The notes: generated from the letters alone by a model not told the origin. Shown: positions 15,497 to 22,315, counted from the stretch's first letter. The stretch: 22,778 bases of DNA from a virus (IMGVR_UViG_3300005264_000104:1-22778), one strand, 5' to 3'. Numbers and translations: made by a program.

Positions 15497-15580
15497 TGGC
15501 GGCAGGAATTGAACCTATCTTATACGATTACCCGTACTTTGCAACCAAGCATCGTTTGTTTATTTGTTAAGAATACCACC
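15497..15580 (-). other. tRNA-like sequence, tRNA 3' half (possible att site or pseudo-tRNA)
   Basis: Read on the - strand it contains GGTTCAATTCC (15515-15505), a classic T-arm core, then TGCCGCCA as in a tRNA 3' end. GGTGGTA (15580-15574) can pair with TGCCGCC (15504-15498), giving an 84-base span. A full cloverleaf fails: no D-arm is seen, the possible anticodon arm has G at position 33, and the T-stem is imperfect if the acceptor is drawn in this way. Preserved 3' half but decayed 5' half is what a phage attP core copied from a host tRNA gene, or a degenerate phage tRNA, would show. No integrase is in the window. Confidence 0.4.
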
Positions 15581-15599
15581 ACTATTTTTATAATTTTGT

Positions 15600-15610
15600 T
15601 ATGCATAATA
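15600..15610. repeat. 11-bp direct repeat, left copy flanking the methyltransferase
   Basis: TATGCATAATA at 15600-15610, ending just before the methyltransferase stop at 15611. The second copy lies at 16309-16319, on the other side of the gene. Confidence 0.5.
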
Positions 15611-16285
15611 CTACTTTAATATATCAAAAAGACTTGTTTGCATTGTGTTATTATGCTTTTGAATTTTCATAACTATTTCTAAAATTGTTTTACCAGCCTT
15701 ATAATCTACTAAATTTTTACCTATTTTTGATATAGGTTGTTTCCCTTTATATTTTCTAAAATCATAATCATGAAAAATTGATAATTTGTCAACATCATTT
15801 GATTTGCCAATTATTCCATTTATATCATCTCTCTCATTTAATGAATTTGGTAAATTAAAATTAGACTAATATAGATGCCTACCCCTTTTTTTTGCCGGTA
15901 TTAATGGTTTATAATAAGGTATTACATTTTCAACAACATACTTTCCTTGAAATATATCATCTAAAAATATAATTTCTTGATATAATTTCATATCCGGATA
16001 TTTATTTGTATAATTTTCTCTATGTTTATTTGTGTTTACAAGCCTACTATGTGTAGGACATGGCGGACTTGACCATATAAAATCAAACTCTTTGTAATGG
16101 TCTAATAAATATTGATGAGCATCTGCAATTATTACAGTATCATTTGGAAATCTCTCTTGATATAATTTTGCAAGTTCTTCATCCCATTCAACAGCAGTTA
16201 TTTCTAAATTGTCCGCTACTTCATCCCATTTATAACGGTTCCCACCTAAACAGGCATATAAATTTAATATCTTATATTTTTTCAT
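15611..16285 (-). pseudogene. Cytosine-5 DNA methyltransferase interrupted by an in-frame amber codon
   Basis: The frame from ATG 16285 reads 139 residues to TAG at 15868-15866, then continues in the same frame for 84 more codons to TAG at 15613-15611. Motifs are LNLYACLGGNRYKW (motif I), SSPPCPTHS (motif IV, catalytic Cys76), VVENV (motif VI, Glu119) and, across the amber, RGRHLY-stop-SNFNLP. Related enzymes have Trp there, so TGG to TAG is the simplest change. The tail ends with MQTSLFDILK. Without read-through, the C-terminal part of the fold is lost and the enzyme is probably dead. It is a small enzyme of about 224 residues, lacking an obvious long target-recognition domain. Such lone methyltransferases protect phage DNA from host restriction. 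It has no clear promoter of its own. Confidence 0.8.
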
Positions 16286-16308
16286 TATTCTTTTTTAATT
16301 TACCGTAC

Positions 16309-16319
16309 TATGCATAATA
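16309..16319. repeat. 11-bp direct repeat, right copy flanking the methyltransferase
   Basis: TATGCATAATA at 16309-16319, 24 bases upstream of the methyltransferase start; identical to the copy at 15600-15610. Confidence 0.5.
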
Positions 16320-16322
16320 AAA

Positions 16323-16351
16323 AATAAAATTCATTAAAACGAAATTTTATT
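16323..16351 (-). terminator. AT-rich terminator after the primase gene
   Basis: On the - strand AATAAAATT (16351-16343) pairs with AATTTTATT (16331-16323) over an 11-base loop, followed by TTTTATT. It lies 15 bases after the primase stop. The stem contains no GC pairs, so it may be weak. Confidence 0.4.
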
Positions 16352-16366
16352 CAACGTTATTATAAA

Positions 16367-18472
16367 TTAAAAAGGGACATCTTCTTCCTTTTCCTTTTGT
16401 GGTTCGTAATAATTGTTAAAAGTGGCTTCCGGGCTCTCGGAATTAAATCCGTGCTTCAAAAAATAATACCTGCCCACTTTGCCGTTTATTCTTGTATTGT
16501 TTGGTTCTCCGTACATCCTGTGAAGTTCCCTTACGAGCTGGTGCAGGTTAATCCGCATCGGGTACATGTTTGTCTCAATCAAATGCTTTATCTCCGTGGC
16601 AGTAATACCGTCAGACTTGTCGCTCTCCTCAAAATGCTTCATCAGTATTTCTCTTTCGCTGCTCGTCTCAAGGAATTGCAGTGAGTTTCTGTGTTCTCGT
16701 TCCTCCTTTTCTTCCTTGCTTAATTCCCCAGCATAATTATCATTCTTAAGCATTTCCACAGCTTGAGCCCATAATTGCAAGGGTTCTATTTTCTTTGTAT
16801 AACCTTTCCAATCAAAATCCTTGACTTTTAAAATAAGCCATCTCGTATTTGTTGTATCTGCAAGTAAATCGCTTTTGTTTGTACTGCCTACAAAGCTCGC
16901 AATCCTGTCAAAGCGTTCATCGTGCCTGCCATACGCAACCCTCTTGACTATCTCGCTGCGGCTTATAAATGCCTTAAGCTTACTTACATCCCTTTTGTTT
17001 AAGCTGTCCAGCTCTTCCATGTTTATAAAAATATACCTGCTCAATGCAAGAATACTATCCTTTTCCGTCGGGTTTACTGTTTCCTCGTTGTATAGCTCTC
17101 CTGGTATCATCCAGCGAAATATTTCAGACTTTCCAATCTCTTGTTTTCCGTGCAATACCAATACCATCCTGTTCGTATATTTTGCAAATTTTGCACACTT
17201 GACCGTTCTAATTAAGTGCTTCTTAAACATGCTTTCAAAATAATCAGGCTTCTCATCCTTTTCAAGCTTTATATACTTGCAAAGCTCTTTTATATTGTCT
17301 TTTCCATTCCACTTTGGCAGCTTCTTAAAAAATGAATTTACAGGATTATAAACTTCACAGATGCTTTTGTTTCCAATCATCTCCATAAGCTTGTTGGTTG
17401 AAATGCTTTTTATGCCCCTGTTTACTTCCATTTCCCTGATTATATCACCAGGGAGCAATTTTAAGGATTCATACTCCTGCTTATCAACACTGACGTCCAT
17501 GACTTTCGTTATCTCATTAAAACGAAATCGTAAGTTCCATTCTTTTATAATAGTTTCCAGGACTGCCCACTTGTCTTTAGAGCTTGTTTTTTGCAGTTCT
17601 ACTGCTTTTTTTTTTTGTGGCAGCTTAATATTATACTGCTTTGCTAAATGTTTGGCAGAGGCTGAATAATCGCCCTTATATGATAATTCTGTAAGCACGC
17701 CAAACATGCTGTAAGATGTTTCCGCCTCAAAAGGATGAGCATTGCTTGAAAAGACATAAAACTTGTTCTGTCCTACTTTTCCAAATGTTGCAGATATGCC
17801 ATCAGTATTCTTGTTTGGCCTTTTAAAATACCTGTCGTCATTACTCGTCCAACCGTTCTGCTTCAGCAAATTTATCGTCTCAATAACTGTATTAGCATCA
17901 CTGTTATACACATCTCCGGGCCTCTTTCCTGCTATCGCTGTGGATTCCTTTGTCTTGTTTGTCTTTTTTTCCACTTCGTTCAAAGAGCAACATATTTGCA
18001 GCAATTTATTCCTCATTTCCTTTGATATTGTGGGTATGCTTGTTATTGAACCTACGCGAATATTATTATAAAAAACAACCTGCCCGCCTTTTCCCCTTGT
18101 TTCTATCAACACTTCCGGGCGTCCTTTTATATTAATTCTTTGAGCCAGTTTTTGGTTTCCTTCTATTTCTTCGCACTTGTAATAGATATGGTAACCGCCT
18201 CCGCCCGTCCTTGTTATAAAGAAAGAGCTCAAATCAATATTGTCATCTATAAAATCATACATTATTCCAGCATCTTGAAAATGGTTGTCTATGTCCACAA
18301 CCTCCAAACCCTCATATCCGCATACAATGCCGAAATTATTTTTGTGGTTCTTTATTTTTTCAAAAGCAATCTTTTCTTCTGCATACTTGGGCCATTCCGT
18401 AAGAATTGGCTTTTTCCCGTGCAAAGGAATTATCGAAAAATTCTCATATAACTTGTGAAGGTCTATTGTCAT
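16367..18472 (-). CDS. Primase-polymerase fused to VapE/D5-type helicase
   Basis: 701 residues. The N-terminal prim-pol domain (about 1-165) shows LEVVDIDNH (Asp60, Asp62), GGGGYHIYYK (His95) and ETRGKGGQVVFY. The C-terminal VapE-like ATPase domain has Walker A GKQEIGKS (442-449), Walker B FINMEE (482-487), and the SFVGSTNKSDLLADTTNTRW segment with the sensor Asn and arginine finger (R544). The last residues are EEDVPF, an acidic P-F tip like that of the SSB-like protein in this window. It should start replication by priming and unwinding. Its 5' end overlaps the HTH gene by 29 bases. Together with that HTH gene it matches a pair common in Bacteroidetes phages and mobile elements. Confidence 0.88.
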   Translation of the reverse strand: MTIDLHKLYENFSIIPLHGKKPILTEWPKYAEEKIAFEKIKNHKNNFGIVCGYEGLEVVDIDNHFQDAGIMYDFIDDNIDLSSFFITRTGGGGYHIYYKCEEIEGNQKLAQRINIKGRPEVLIETRGKGGQVVFYNNIRVGSITSIPTISKEMRNKLLQICCSLNEVEKKTNKTKESTAIAGKRPGDVYNSDANTVIETINLLKQNGWTSNDDRYFKRPNKNTDGISATFGKVGQNKFYVFSSNAHPFEAETSYSMFGVLTELSYKGDYSASAKHLAKQYNIKLPQKKKAVELQKTSSKDKWAVLETIIKEWNLRFRFNEITKVMDVSVDKQEYESLKLLPGDIIREMEVNRGIKSISTNKLMEMIGNKSICEVYNPVNSFFKKLPKWNGKDNIKELCKYIKLEKDEKPDYFESMFKKHLIRTVKCAKFAKYTNRMVLVLHGKQEIGKSEIFRWMIPGELYNEETVNPTEKDSILALSRYIFINMEELDSLNKRDVSKLKAFISRSEIVKRVAYGRHDERFDRIASFVGSTNKSDLLADTTNTRWLILKVKDFDWKGYTKKIEPLQLWAQAVEMLKNDNYAGELSKEEKEEREHRNSLQFLETSSEREILMKHFEESDKSDGITATEIKHLIETNMYPMRINLHQLVRELHRMYGEPNNTRINGKVGRYYFLKHGFNSESPEATFNNYYEPQKEKEEDVPF

Positions 18473-18632
18473 TGTTCCATTTGTCTATTTGTTTCTTACT
18501 AAAAAATAATTTCCTTCCTATCTTTCTGAAAGGTATTTTTCCTGTGGTAGTCCACTTATAGACAGTATTGATGGACGGCTTCTCAACCAAGTAAGCAATC
18601 AATTCCTTTATTGTCATTAAATCTTGTTTCAT
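18444..18632 (-). CDS. Excisionase/MerR-type HTH DNA-binding protein
   Basis: 62 residues. The pattern MTIKELIAYLVEKPSINTVYKWTTTGKIPFRKIGRKLFF (shown in parts: INTVYKWTTTGKIP, then FRKIGRKLFFSKKQIDKW) is the HTH_17/excisionase fold: helix-turn-helix, then a wing with FRKIGRK. In Bacteroidetes elements such a protein commonly precedes the VapE primase and may guide its recruitment or regulate the operon. It overlaps the primase start. Confidence 0.85.
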   Translation of the reverse strand: MKQDLMTIKELIAYLVEKPSINTVYKWTTTGKIPFRKIGRKLFFSKKQIDKWNNDNRPSQVI

Positions 18633-18638
18633 TTATTT

Positions 18639-19220
18639 TTATTTTTTGTTTATAGTTATTTTTTTTGTTTTCGTCTGTCCTTTGCAGTTGTTTACAGTAG
18701 TACAGTAATTTATTTTTTTTCCAAAAGGCCAAAATATCTTACGTCCGTTTTTTGTCTCCCTGTTCCAATAATAAACGGACTTGCTTGCATATCTTATGTC
18801 AAACTTATCGAATATCATTGTATCTGTAAAAAAATCCATCCTTCCCTCCACATTTATACAACTATCCGGCTGGTAAGAAAAATACCTTATTGGGCTGCCC
18901 TTAATATCATACGTCATAACAATAGTCGTATCGTACGAATACTCATAATTATTATCAATCGTCTGCCGTATATGTTTATATTTTAATTTTAAGCTGTCCA
19001 TTACATACGCCAATATTTTGTCCTCGCTTTGCTTATTTAATTGCTTAAATTCTTGCTTTGTAAGCATTAAATCTTTATCCGGCATGTTTGTATATACTTG
19101 CTTGAAATTATTGCTTAAACGTTCTATTTGGTTGTTTAAGTTAAATATTACAAACCCACCAACTGTTCCAGTAAGCAATAATATAACAATAATCAAGTAT
19201 AATATCAGTTTTGATTTCAT
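18639..19220 (-). CDS. Membrane-anchored protein of the lysis cassette
   Basis: 193 residues. An N-terminal signal anchor (LILYLIIVILLLTGTVGGFVIF, about residues 4-25) is followed by a helical, coiled-coil-like region (NLNNQIERLSNNFKQVYT) and a periplasmic domain with one Cys pair-like set (C116 region and CTTVNNC). Topology N-in, C-out with a helical stalk resembles an inner-membrane spanin or an Rz-like accessory. It directly follows the endolysin (ATGA overlap at 19217-19220), which supports a lysis role, but family membership is not shown. Confidence 0.6.
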   Translation of the reverse strand: MKSKLILYLIIVILLLTGTVGGFVIFNLNNQIERLSNNFKQVYTNMPDKDLMLTKQEFKQLNKQSEDKILAYVMDSLKLKYKHIRQTIDNNYEYSYDTTIVMTYDIKGSPIRYFSYQPDSCINVEGRMDFFTDTMIFDKFDIRYASKSVYYWNRETKNGRKIFWPFGKKINYCTTVNNCKGQTKTKKITINKK

Positions 19221-19801
19221 GATAGTAAAATTTTGGGCATTTCATTAATTGCTTGAACTAATAATTTTGAAGTATGGTTCCTGTATGCTTCAGACATTAG
19301 CATATCCAAATCGCTTTTCGTAGTCATAAAGCCCAACTCAAATAATACTGCAATACTTTTCGTTTCTCTTATTATCTTGTAGTTTGCTTGTTTTGGGTTT
19401 CTTAATCTCAACATATATCCACTACTTTTTAAAGCTTTTGTCATATATAATGCTATCTTTCTTCCTTTCTCGGAATAATAAAAGAACGTTCCTCCTGTCG
19501 CCACGTTTTTTCTTGGAAAAGCATCCGCATGAATAGAAAGAAACAAACTATTCTGGTATTGATACTGTTCGTGCTCCCGACGCACCCTTTCATTCAAGCT
19601 TACATCCTGCCACTCATTTGTTATAAACTTGCAATTTTTATGCAATACAGATATTTTGTTACAAATCGCTTCATTTACATTGTTCTCTTTCAGTATTGGC
19701 TTCATTTTAAAAATACCATTCAACATCCTGTGAAACAAGGACTCTTTTCCTTTTGTGAACCAGCCATGCCCGGCGTCAATTATTAATTTTGCTAATGTCA
19801 T
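19217..19801 (-). CDS. N-acetylmuramoyl-L-alanine amidase (endolysin)
   Basis: 194 residues, the length of a single Amidase_3 domain. Zinc ligands and catalytic glutamate are visible: IIDAGHG (His12), NNVNEA (Glu44), FLSIHADAF (His91) and LFELGFM (Glu155). It hydrolyses the bond between N-acetylmuramic acid and L-alanine in peptidoglycan at the end of infection. No signal peptide or binding domain is present, so export would need a holin or other help. It follows the queC remnant after 1-2 bases and overlaps the membrane-anchored gene; it is placed on the replication strand and not with the tail genes. Confidence 0.9.
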   Translation of the reverse strand: MTLAKLIIDAGHGWFTKGKESLFHRMLNGIFKMKPILKENNVNEAICNKISVLHKNCKFITNEWQDVSLNERVRREHEQYQYQNSLFLSIHADAFPRKNVATGGTFFYYSEKGRKIALYMTKALKSSGYMLRLRNPKQANYKIIRETKSIAVLFELGFMTTKSDLDMLMSEAYRNHTSKLLVQAINEMPKILLS

Positions 19802-19802
19802 T

Positions 19803-20303
19803 TTATTTTTCTTTATATGTTTGTAAATATTGTTCGTATCCCTGTCTTCTTAACTTGCAGGCAGCACAATCATTGCACCCATATCCCCAAGGATGTCTCT
19901 TTGTTCTGTCTCCATTGTAACAAGTATGGCTCAATTTCAATACATCGGCTAAAATACTAAAATCTTTCGCCATTTTAAATATTTCTGCTTTATTTAGATA
20001 CATGAGCGGTGTATGTATGTATATACTGCAATCGCTGCCGCTGTTTAAAGCATCCTGTATCTGTGCAACAAAATCCGCTCTGCAATCAGGGTACCCGCTA
20101 AAATCAGTCTCGCATACTCCTGTCACAAGTGTATTTGTTTCTATTTTTTGGGCAAGAGCGTGGGCGATTGTAATAAACATCGCATTCCTGTTTGGCACAA
20201 AGCTCGCGGGTAAATCTTTCAACCTATCATGTTTCTTGTTTACATCTCCGTTAGACGTAAGTGCTGAATCCACTATGCTCGCAAAGAAGCTTATATGTGC
20301 TTT
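19803..20303 (-). pseudogene. queC: queC remnant: 7-cyano-7-deazaguanine synthase without the ATP-binding N-terminus
   Basis: The frame downstream of the TAA at 20304 reads QueC sequence: SALTSNG, SFVPNRNAMFITIAHALA, TGVCETDFSGYPDCRADFV and the C-terminal zinc site (SHTCYNGDRT, GYGCNDCAACKLRRQGYEQ; cysteines spaced C-x2-C-x2-C-type). About 165 codons remain compared with about 220 in QueC, and the N-terminal SGGxDS pyrophosphatase loop is missing. The first possible start is GTG 20273, so 156 residues at most. Without the loop, ATP-dependent conversion of CDG to preQ0 is not expected. It shares its frame with the queE remnant upstream, indicating one deletion that removed most of queE and the start of queC. 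Confidence 0.85.
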
Positions 20304-20396
20304 TTACAGATTTTTTTTGCCTGCACCCACTTCACCCGCCTTGCTTCCCTCGCCCTGGATGCTCTCAAATATCTCGTTTATCTTATACTTTTTCAT
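20304..20396 (-). pseudogene. queE: queE remnant: N-terminal 24 codons of 7-carboxy-7-deazaguanine synthase
   Basis: Starts at ATG 20396, overlapping the end of queD by 14 bases, with MKKYKINEIFESIQGEGSK, the standard N-terminus of QueE, then AGEVG, after which the expected radical-SAM CxxxCxxC region is absent. Six more codons (AGKKNL) lead to TAA at 20304. The poly-A stretch at the junction (T8 at 20311-20318 on the + strand) marks the deletion point. Without the cluster-binding cysteines it cannot be active. Confidence 0.85.
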
Positions 20397-20754
20397 TTGT
20401 AAAATTTTTATAAAAAAACATTTCATCTTCATATATTGCGATGTTCCCCTCGCTTTCCTGTACCTCAACCTTGTAACAAGTATCAAACTGTTCAAATACC
20501 CACTTTGCAATATTTTCAGCAGTCGGGTTCATTTTAGGAAATATCCTGTTCAAATCAGTGTGGTCCAAGACATCATGTATTTTTTTCTTTATTTCCGTAA
20601 AATCCACCACCATACCGTTATGGTTTAATTTTACTGCCGCACAATGCACGGTAATTATCCAATTATGACCGTGTTTGGTTGTACACTTGCTCTCATAATC
20701 CAAGCTCAAGCTATGAGCTCCAGCTACCTCCATTCTCTTACTTACTTTCCACAT
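20383..20754 (-). CDS. queD: 6-carboxytetrahydropterin synthase QueD
   Basis: 123 residues from ATG 20754 (an in-frame TTG at 20772 is the alternative). Zinc ligands His14 (GAHSL), His28 and His30 (KHGHNW), the catalytic Cys24 (SKCTTKHGH), MVVDFTEIK, LDHTDLN, NPTAENIAKW and VQESEGNIAIY are all present, so the protein looks intact. It makes the pterin precursor of 7-deazaguanine from dihydroneopterin triphosphate. Downstream queE and queC are broken, so the pathway cannot finish unless host genes supply the missing steps. A FolE gene is not in the window. Confidence 0.9.
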   Translation of the reverse strand: MWKVSKRMEVAGAHSLSLDYESKCTTKHGHNWIITVHCAAVKLNHNGMVVDFTEIKKKIHDVLDHTDLNRIFPKMNPTAENIAKWVFEQFDTCYKVEVQESEGNIAIYEDEMFFYKNFTNEKV

Positions 20755-21073
20755 AATTTTTTTCTTTTTCAAATTGTTTATAAATATTTTTTAATTTCCT
20801 TTCTGCATTATCCATGTTGAAGGCATACAGATACCAGCAATCTTTCTTATGTTCCACTTCAAATTTTCGCTTGGGCTTTCCTGTCTTAAAATCCACGCTT
20901 ACTGTCTTTTTTATTTCCGCGACACTTAACTCTCCAGTGACAGTATTAAACTCAAACAAAGTAAGCCCGGGTCTATACTTCATGCTGCCTATCATTTTAT
21001 ACTCCTGCTTTACTTCCGCTTTTTTTACTATCTGCTTTTCAGGCTTGTTGTTTTTTGGGATTATGCTTTTCAT
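20738..21073 (-). CDS. Hypothetical phage protein
   Basis: 111 residues from ATG 21073, which overlaps the upstream stop as ATGA. It starts with a basic, flexible segment (MKSIIPKNNKPEKQ) and then a beta-rich domain (MKYRPGLTLFEFNTVTGEL, VDFKTGKPKRKFEVEHKK) with an aromatic CWYLYAFNM strand and a basic C-terminal helix. No named family is recognised, though the pattern PGxTLFxFN is, from memory, seen in other Bacteroidetes phage proteins. Its end overlaps queD by 17 bases. Confidence 0.65.
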   Translation of the reverse strand: MKSIIPKNNKPEKQIVKKAEVKQEYKMIGSMKYRPGLTLFEFNTVTGELSVAEIKKTVSVDFKTGKPKRKFEVEHKKDCWYLYAFNMDNAERKLKNIYKQFEKEKNYVESK

Positions 21074-21174
21074 AAGAAATATAAATTTAAAAGTAAATAC
21101 CACAATATCGCACCAGCCATTCCTAATAAAAACAAGATTAATAGCTGCTTTTCATTCTTCCATTCGTTTTTCAT
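21070..21174 (-). CDS. 34-residue single-pass membrane peptide
   Basis: MKNEWKNEKQ, then a hydrophobic helix LLILFLLGMAGAILWYLLLN, ending YFL. ATG 21174 overlaps the zinc-ribbon stop (ATGA), and its TGA overlaps the next ATG (21073), so the reading is well supported by coupling on both sides. Function unknown. Confidence 0.65.
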   Translation of the reverse strand: MKNEWKNEKQLLILFLLGMAGAILWYLLLNLYFL

Positions 21175-21308
21175 GTTTCTTTGTTTAAGTCCAATAATTT
21201 ACTGCAATTAGGGCAGCACCCAAAGTTTCCATCTGCTTGCAATATTAAGGCATTAATGTCGTAATACTTCCCGCAGGTTTCACAAAATATAGTGTCTTTG
21301 TCTTCCAT
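21171..21308 (-). CDS. 45-residue zinc-ribbon protein
   Basis: Starts MEDKDTIFCETCGKYYDINA and carries C-x2-C (CETC) and C-x2-C (CPNC) with a short helix at the end (CSKLLDLNKET). ATG overlaps the stop of the 70-residue gene (TAATG) and the stop overlaps the next start. A small zinc ribbon of this type may bind nucleic acid or RNA polymerase; the function is not known. Confidence 0.65.
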   Translation of the reverse strand: MEDKDTIFCETCGKYYDINALILQADGNFGCCPNCSKLLDLNKET

Positions 21309-21520
21309 TAGTCTATCTTTGTCATAAGCCTTGCGGATATAGCATGCTTGTCAGCATGGTAACTCATGCCCAGCATATCACACAATGCTCGTTTAAACTT
21401 GTTATTATCATATGTGAATCTCTTTATATACTCACTCTGTATCACTGCATCATCCAAGTCTTTTGACTCTAATGTTATCAAGTTTTCACAATTGTCGCAC
21501 TCTACATCAAAATATTCCAT
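21308..21520 (-). CDS. Small protein with Cys-x2-Cys start, first gene after a promoter
   Basis: 70 residues: MEYFDVECDNCENLITL, with C-x2-C near the N-terminus, and a helical C-terminus (AISARLMTKID). It is the first gene downstream of the canonical promoter at 21543-21573 (22 bases from the -7 box) and heads an operon of overlapping small genes that leads to queD and the endolysin. No family recognised. Confidence 0.7.
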   Translation of the reverse strand: MEYFDVECDNCENLITLESKDLDDAVIQSEYIKRFTYDNNKFKRALCDMLGMSYHADKHAISARLMTKID

Positions 21521-21542
21521 AATAATTGATTTTTAAGGGTTA

Positions 21543-21573
21543 CAAATGTATTAATTAATATTAACTTTACAAA
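21543..21573 (-). promoter_or_regulatory. Canonical Bacteroidetes promoter heading the small-gene/queD operon
   Basis: On the - strand: TTTG (21573-21570), 19-bp spacer, TACATTTG (21550-21543), followed by TAA, identical in core and spacing to the promoter at 15419-15449. The spacer is rich in ATTAAT. The ATG at 21520 is 22 bases downstream. Confidence 0.8.
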
Positions 21574-21574
21574 A

Positions 21575-21754
21575 TTACTTTTTAACATTTTTACAGACAT
21601 GTGTATTTCCGCATCTTGGACATTCCACTACTGTCTCGCCTTTGTGCTTAAAATAGTCCTTTACTATTTTTTCTGTCTTCGGCCATTCCGTGCTGTCGCT
21701 TTCGTAGTCCTTTAAATACCAGTCCACAAACATTATTAAATCCTTTTCTTCCAT
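21575..21754 (-). CDS. 59-residue protein with zinc-ribbon-like end
   Basis: MEEKDLIMFVDWYLKDYESD, then a charged helix, ending with CPRCGNTHVCKN, a Cys-rich knuckle (C-x2-C plus C). A GGAAGTGAA sequence before the ATG is a plausible ribosome binding site. It overlaps the 3' end of the upstream two-helix gene. Function unknown. Confidence 0.65.
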   Translation of the reverse strand: MEEKDLIMFVDWYLKDYESDSTEWPKTEKIVKDYFKHKGETVVECPRCGNTHVCKNVKK

Positions 21755-21903
21755 TTCACTTCCGTCGTGTTAAAGGCATGTATAAAAAGCGGAATGCTCA
21801 ACATTATACAGCCAAAGAACGTTAAATGTATATTAAAATATTTAAGGAATATGACACTTATCGCAGTATAATAAACCCACCTTAATATGATTATAACATA
21901 CAT
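21736..21903 (-). CDS. 55-residue two-helix membrane protein
   Basis: MYVIIILRWVYYTAISVIFLKY, then a second hydrophobic segment (LTFFGCIMLSIPLFIHAF) and a basic end (EVKWKKRI). Two transmembrane helices in a hairpin. The ATG is 3 bases after the upstream stop, with TAAGG directly before it; overlaps the next gene by 19 bases. A holin-like or other membrane role is possible but unsupported. Confidence 0.55.
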   Translation of the reverse strand: MYVIIILRWVYYTAISVIFLKYFNIHLTFFGCIMLSIPLFIHAFNTTEVKWKKRI

Positions 21904-21905
21904 CC

Positions 21906-22139
21906 TTAATGTAGATTAAACACCCAATTATCTTGGTCATTCGGGTTGAACCACACCACGTTTTTATCCAGCGTCTTTCGCCTTTTTTCCTCTCTCTCCT
22001 TGAAGCTTATCCTGTATCCGCAAAGCGTGCAGGTGTCGTCCGCGATATTCATCTGATATGGTCTTCTGCATTCGCAAACCTTTTGCTTTGCTAATTTATA
22101 ATTCTCATCCGTCCATTTCCTTAATTGTATTTCACCCAT
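21906..22139 (-). CDS. Small protein with a zinc-ribbon core
   Basis: 77 residues. It carries C-x-C (KVCECRRPYQ) and C-x2-C (DTCTLCGYRI), a possible zinc knuckle, within a basic sequence (KEREEKRRKTLDK) and an aromatic tail WFNPNDQDNWVFNLH. No family recognised. Next to a series of tiny zinc-ribbon genes. Confidence 0.65.
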   Translation of the reverse strand: MGEIQLRKWTDENYKLAKQKVCECRRPYQMNIADDTCTLCGYRISFKEREEKRRKTLDKNVVWFNPNDQDNWVFNLH

Positions 22140-22157
22140 AACTGTTATTTTAATTGA

Positions 22158-22315
22158 TTATTCGTTTAATATATTTATTACATCCTTAATTAATTCAATC
22201 CTTGTTCTTCCATTGGCCCTTTCGTTGTTACTCGCAATTTGTACATACCCGCCTCTATCTTTTCCGTGCTGTATATAGTAACTTCTATATTGCTGTTCCT
22301 GTGATCATATTCCAT
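22158..22315 (-). pseudogene. Short protein gene, probably frameshifted near its start
   Basis: A coding-like frame ends at TAA 22160-22158 and reads ...QHGKDRGGYVQIASNNERAN and then GRTRIELIKDVINILNE. It is blocked upstream by a TGA, with no ATG, GTG or TTG after it. An ATG at 22315 begins MEYDHRN in another frame, 9 to 12 bases before the open part. A -1 shift at the GATCA would join MEYD to SQEQQYRSYY. The frame from 22315 alone gives a 41-residue peptide, ending at about 22190, with less protein-like sequence. Which is real is undecided. Confidence 0.4.

Noticed and set aside
15497-15580. Complete functional tRNA
   Set aside because: No D-arm, no U at position 33 of the possible anticodon loop, and competing pairings in the T-stem and acceptor.
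19803-20273. Functional QueC from the GTG start
   Set aside because: The SGGxDS loop required for ATP use is missing, and the frame runs directly into the queE remnant.
20397-20510. Longer queE-frame protein starting at 20510
   Set aside because: The added N-terminal part lies opposite sense of queD coding sequence in another frame; QueE proper starts at 20396.
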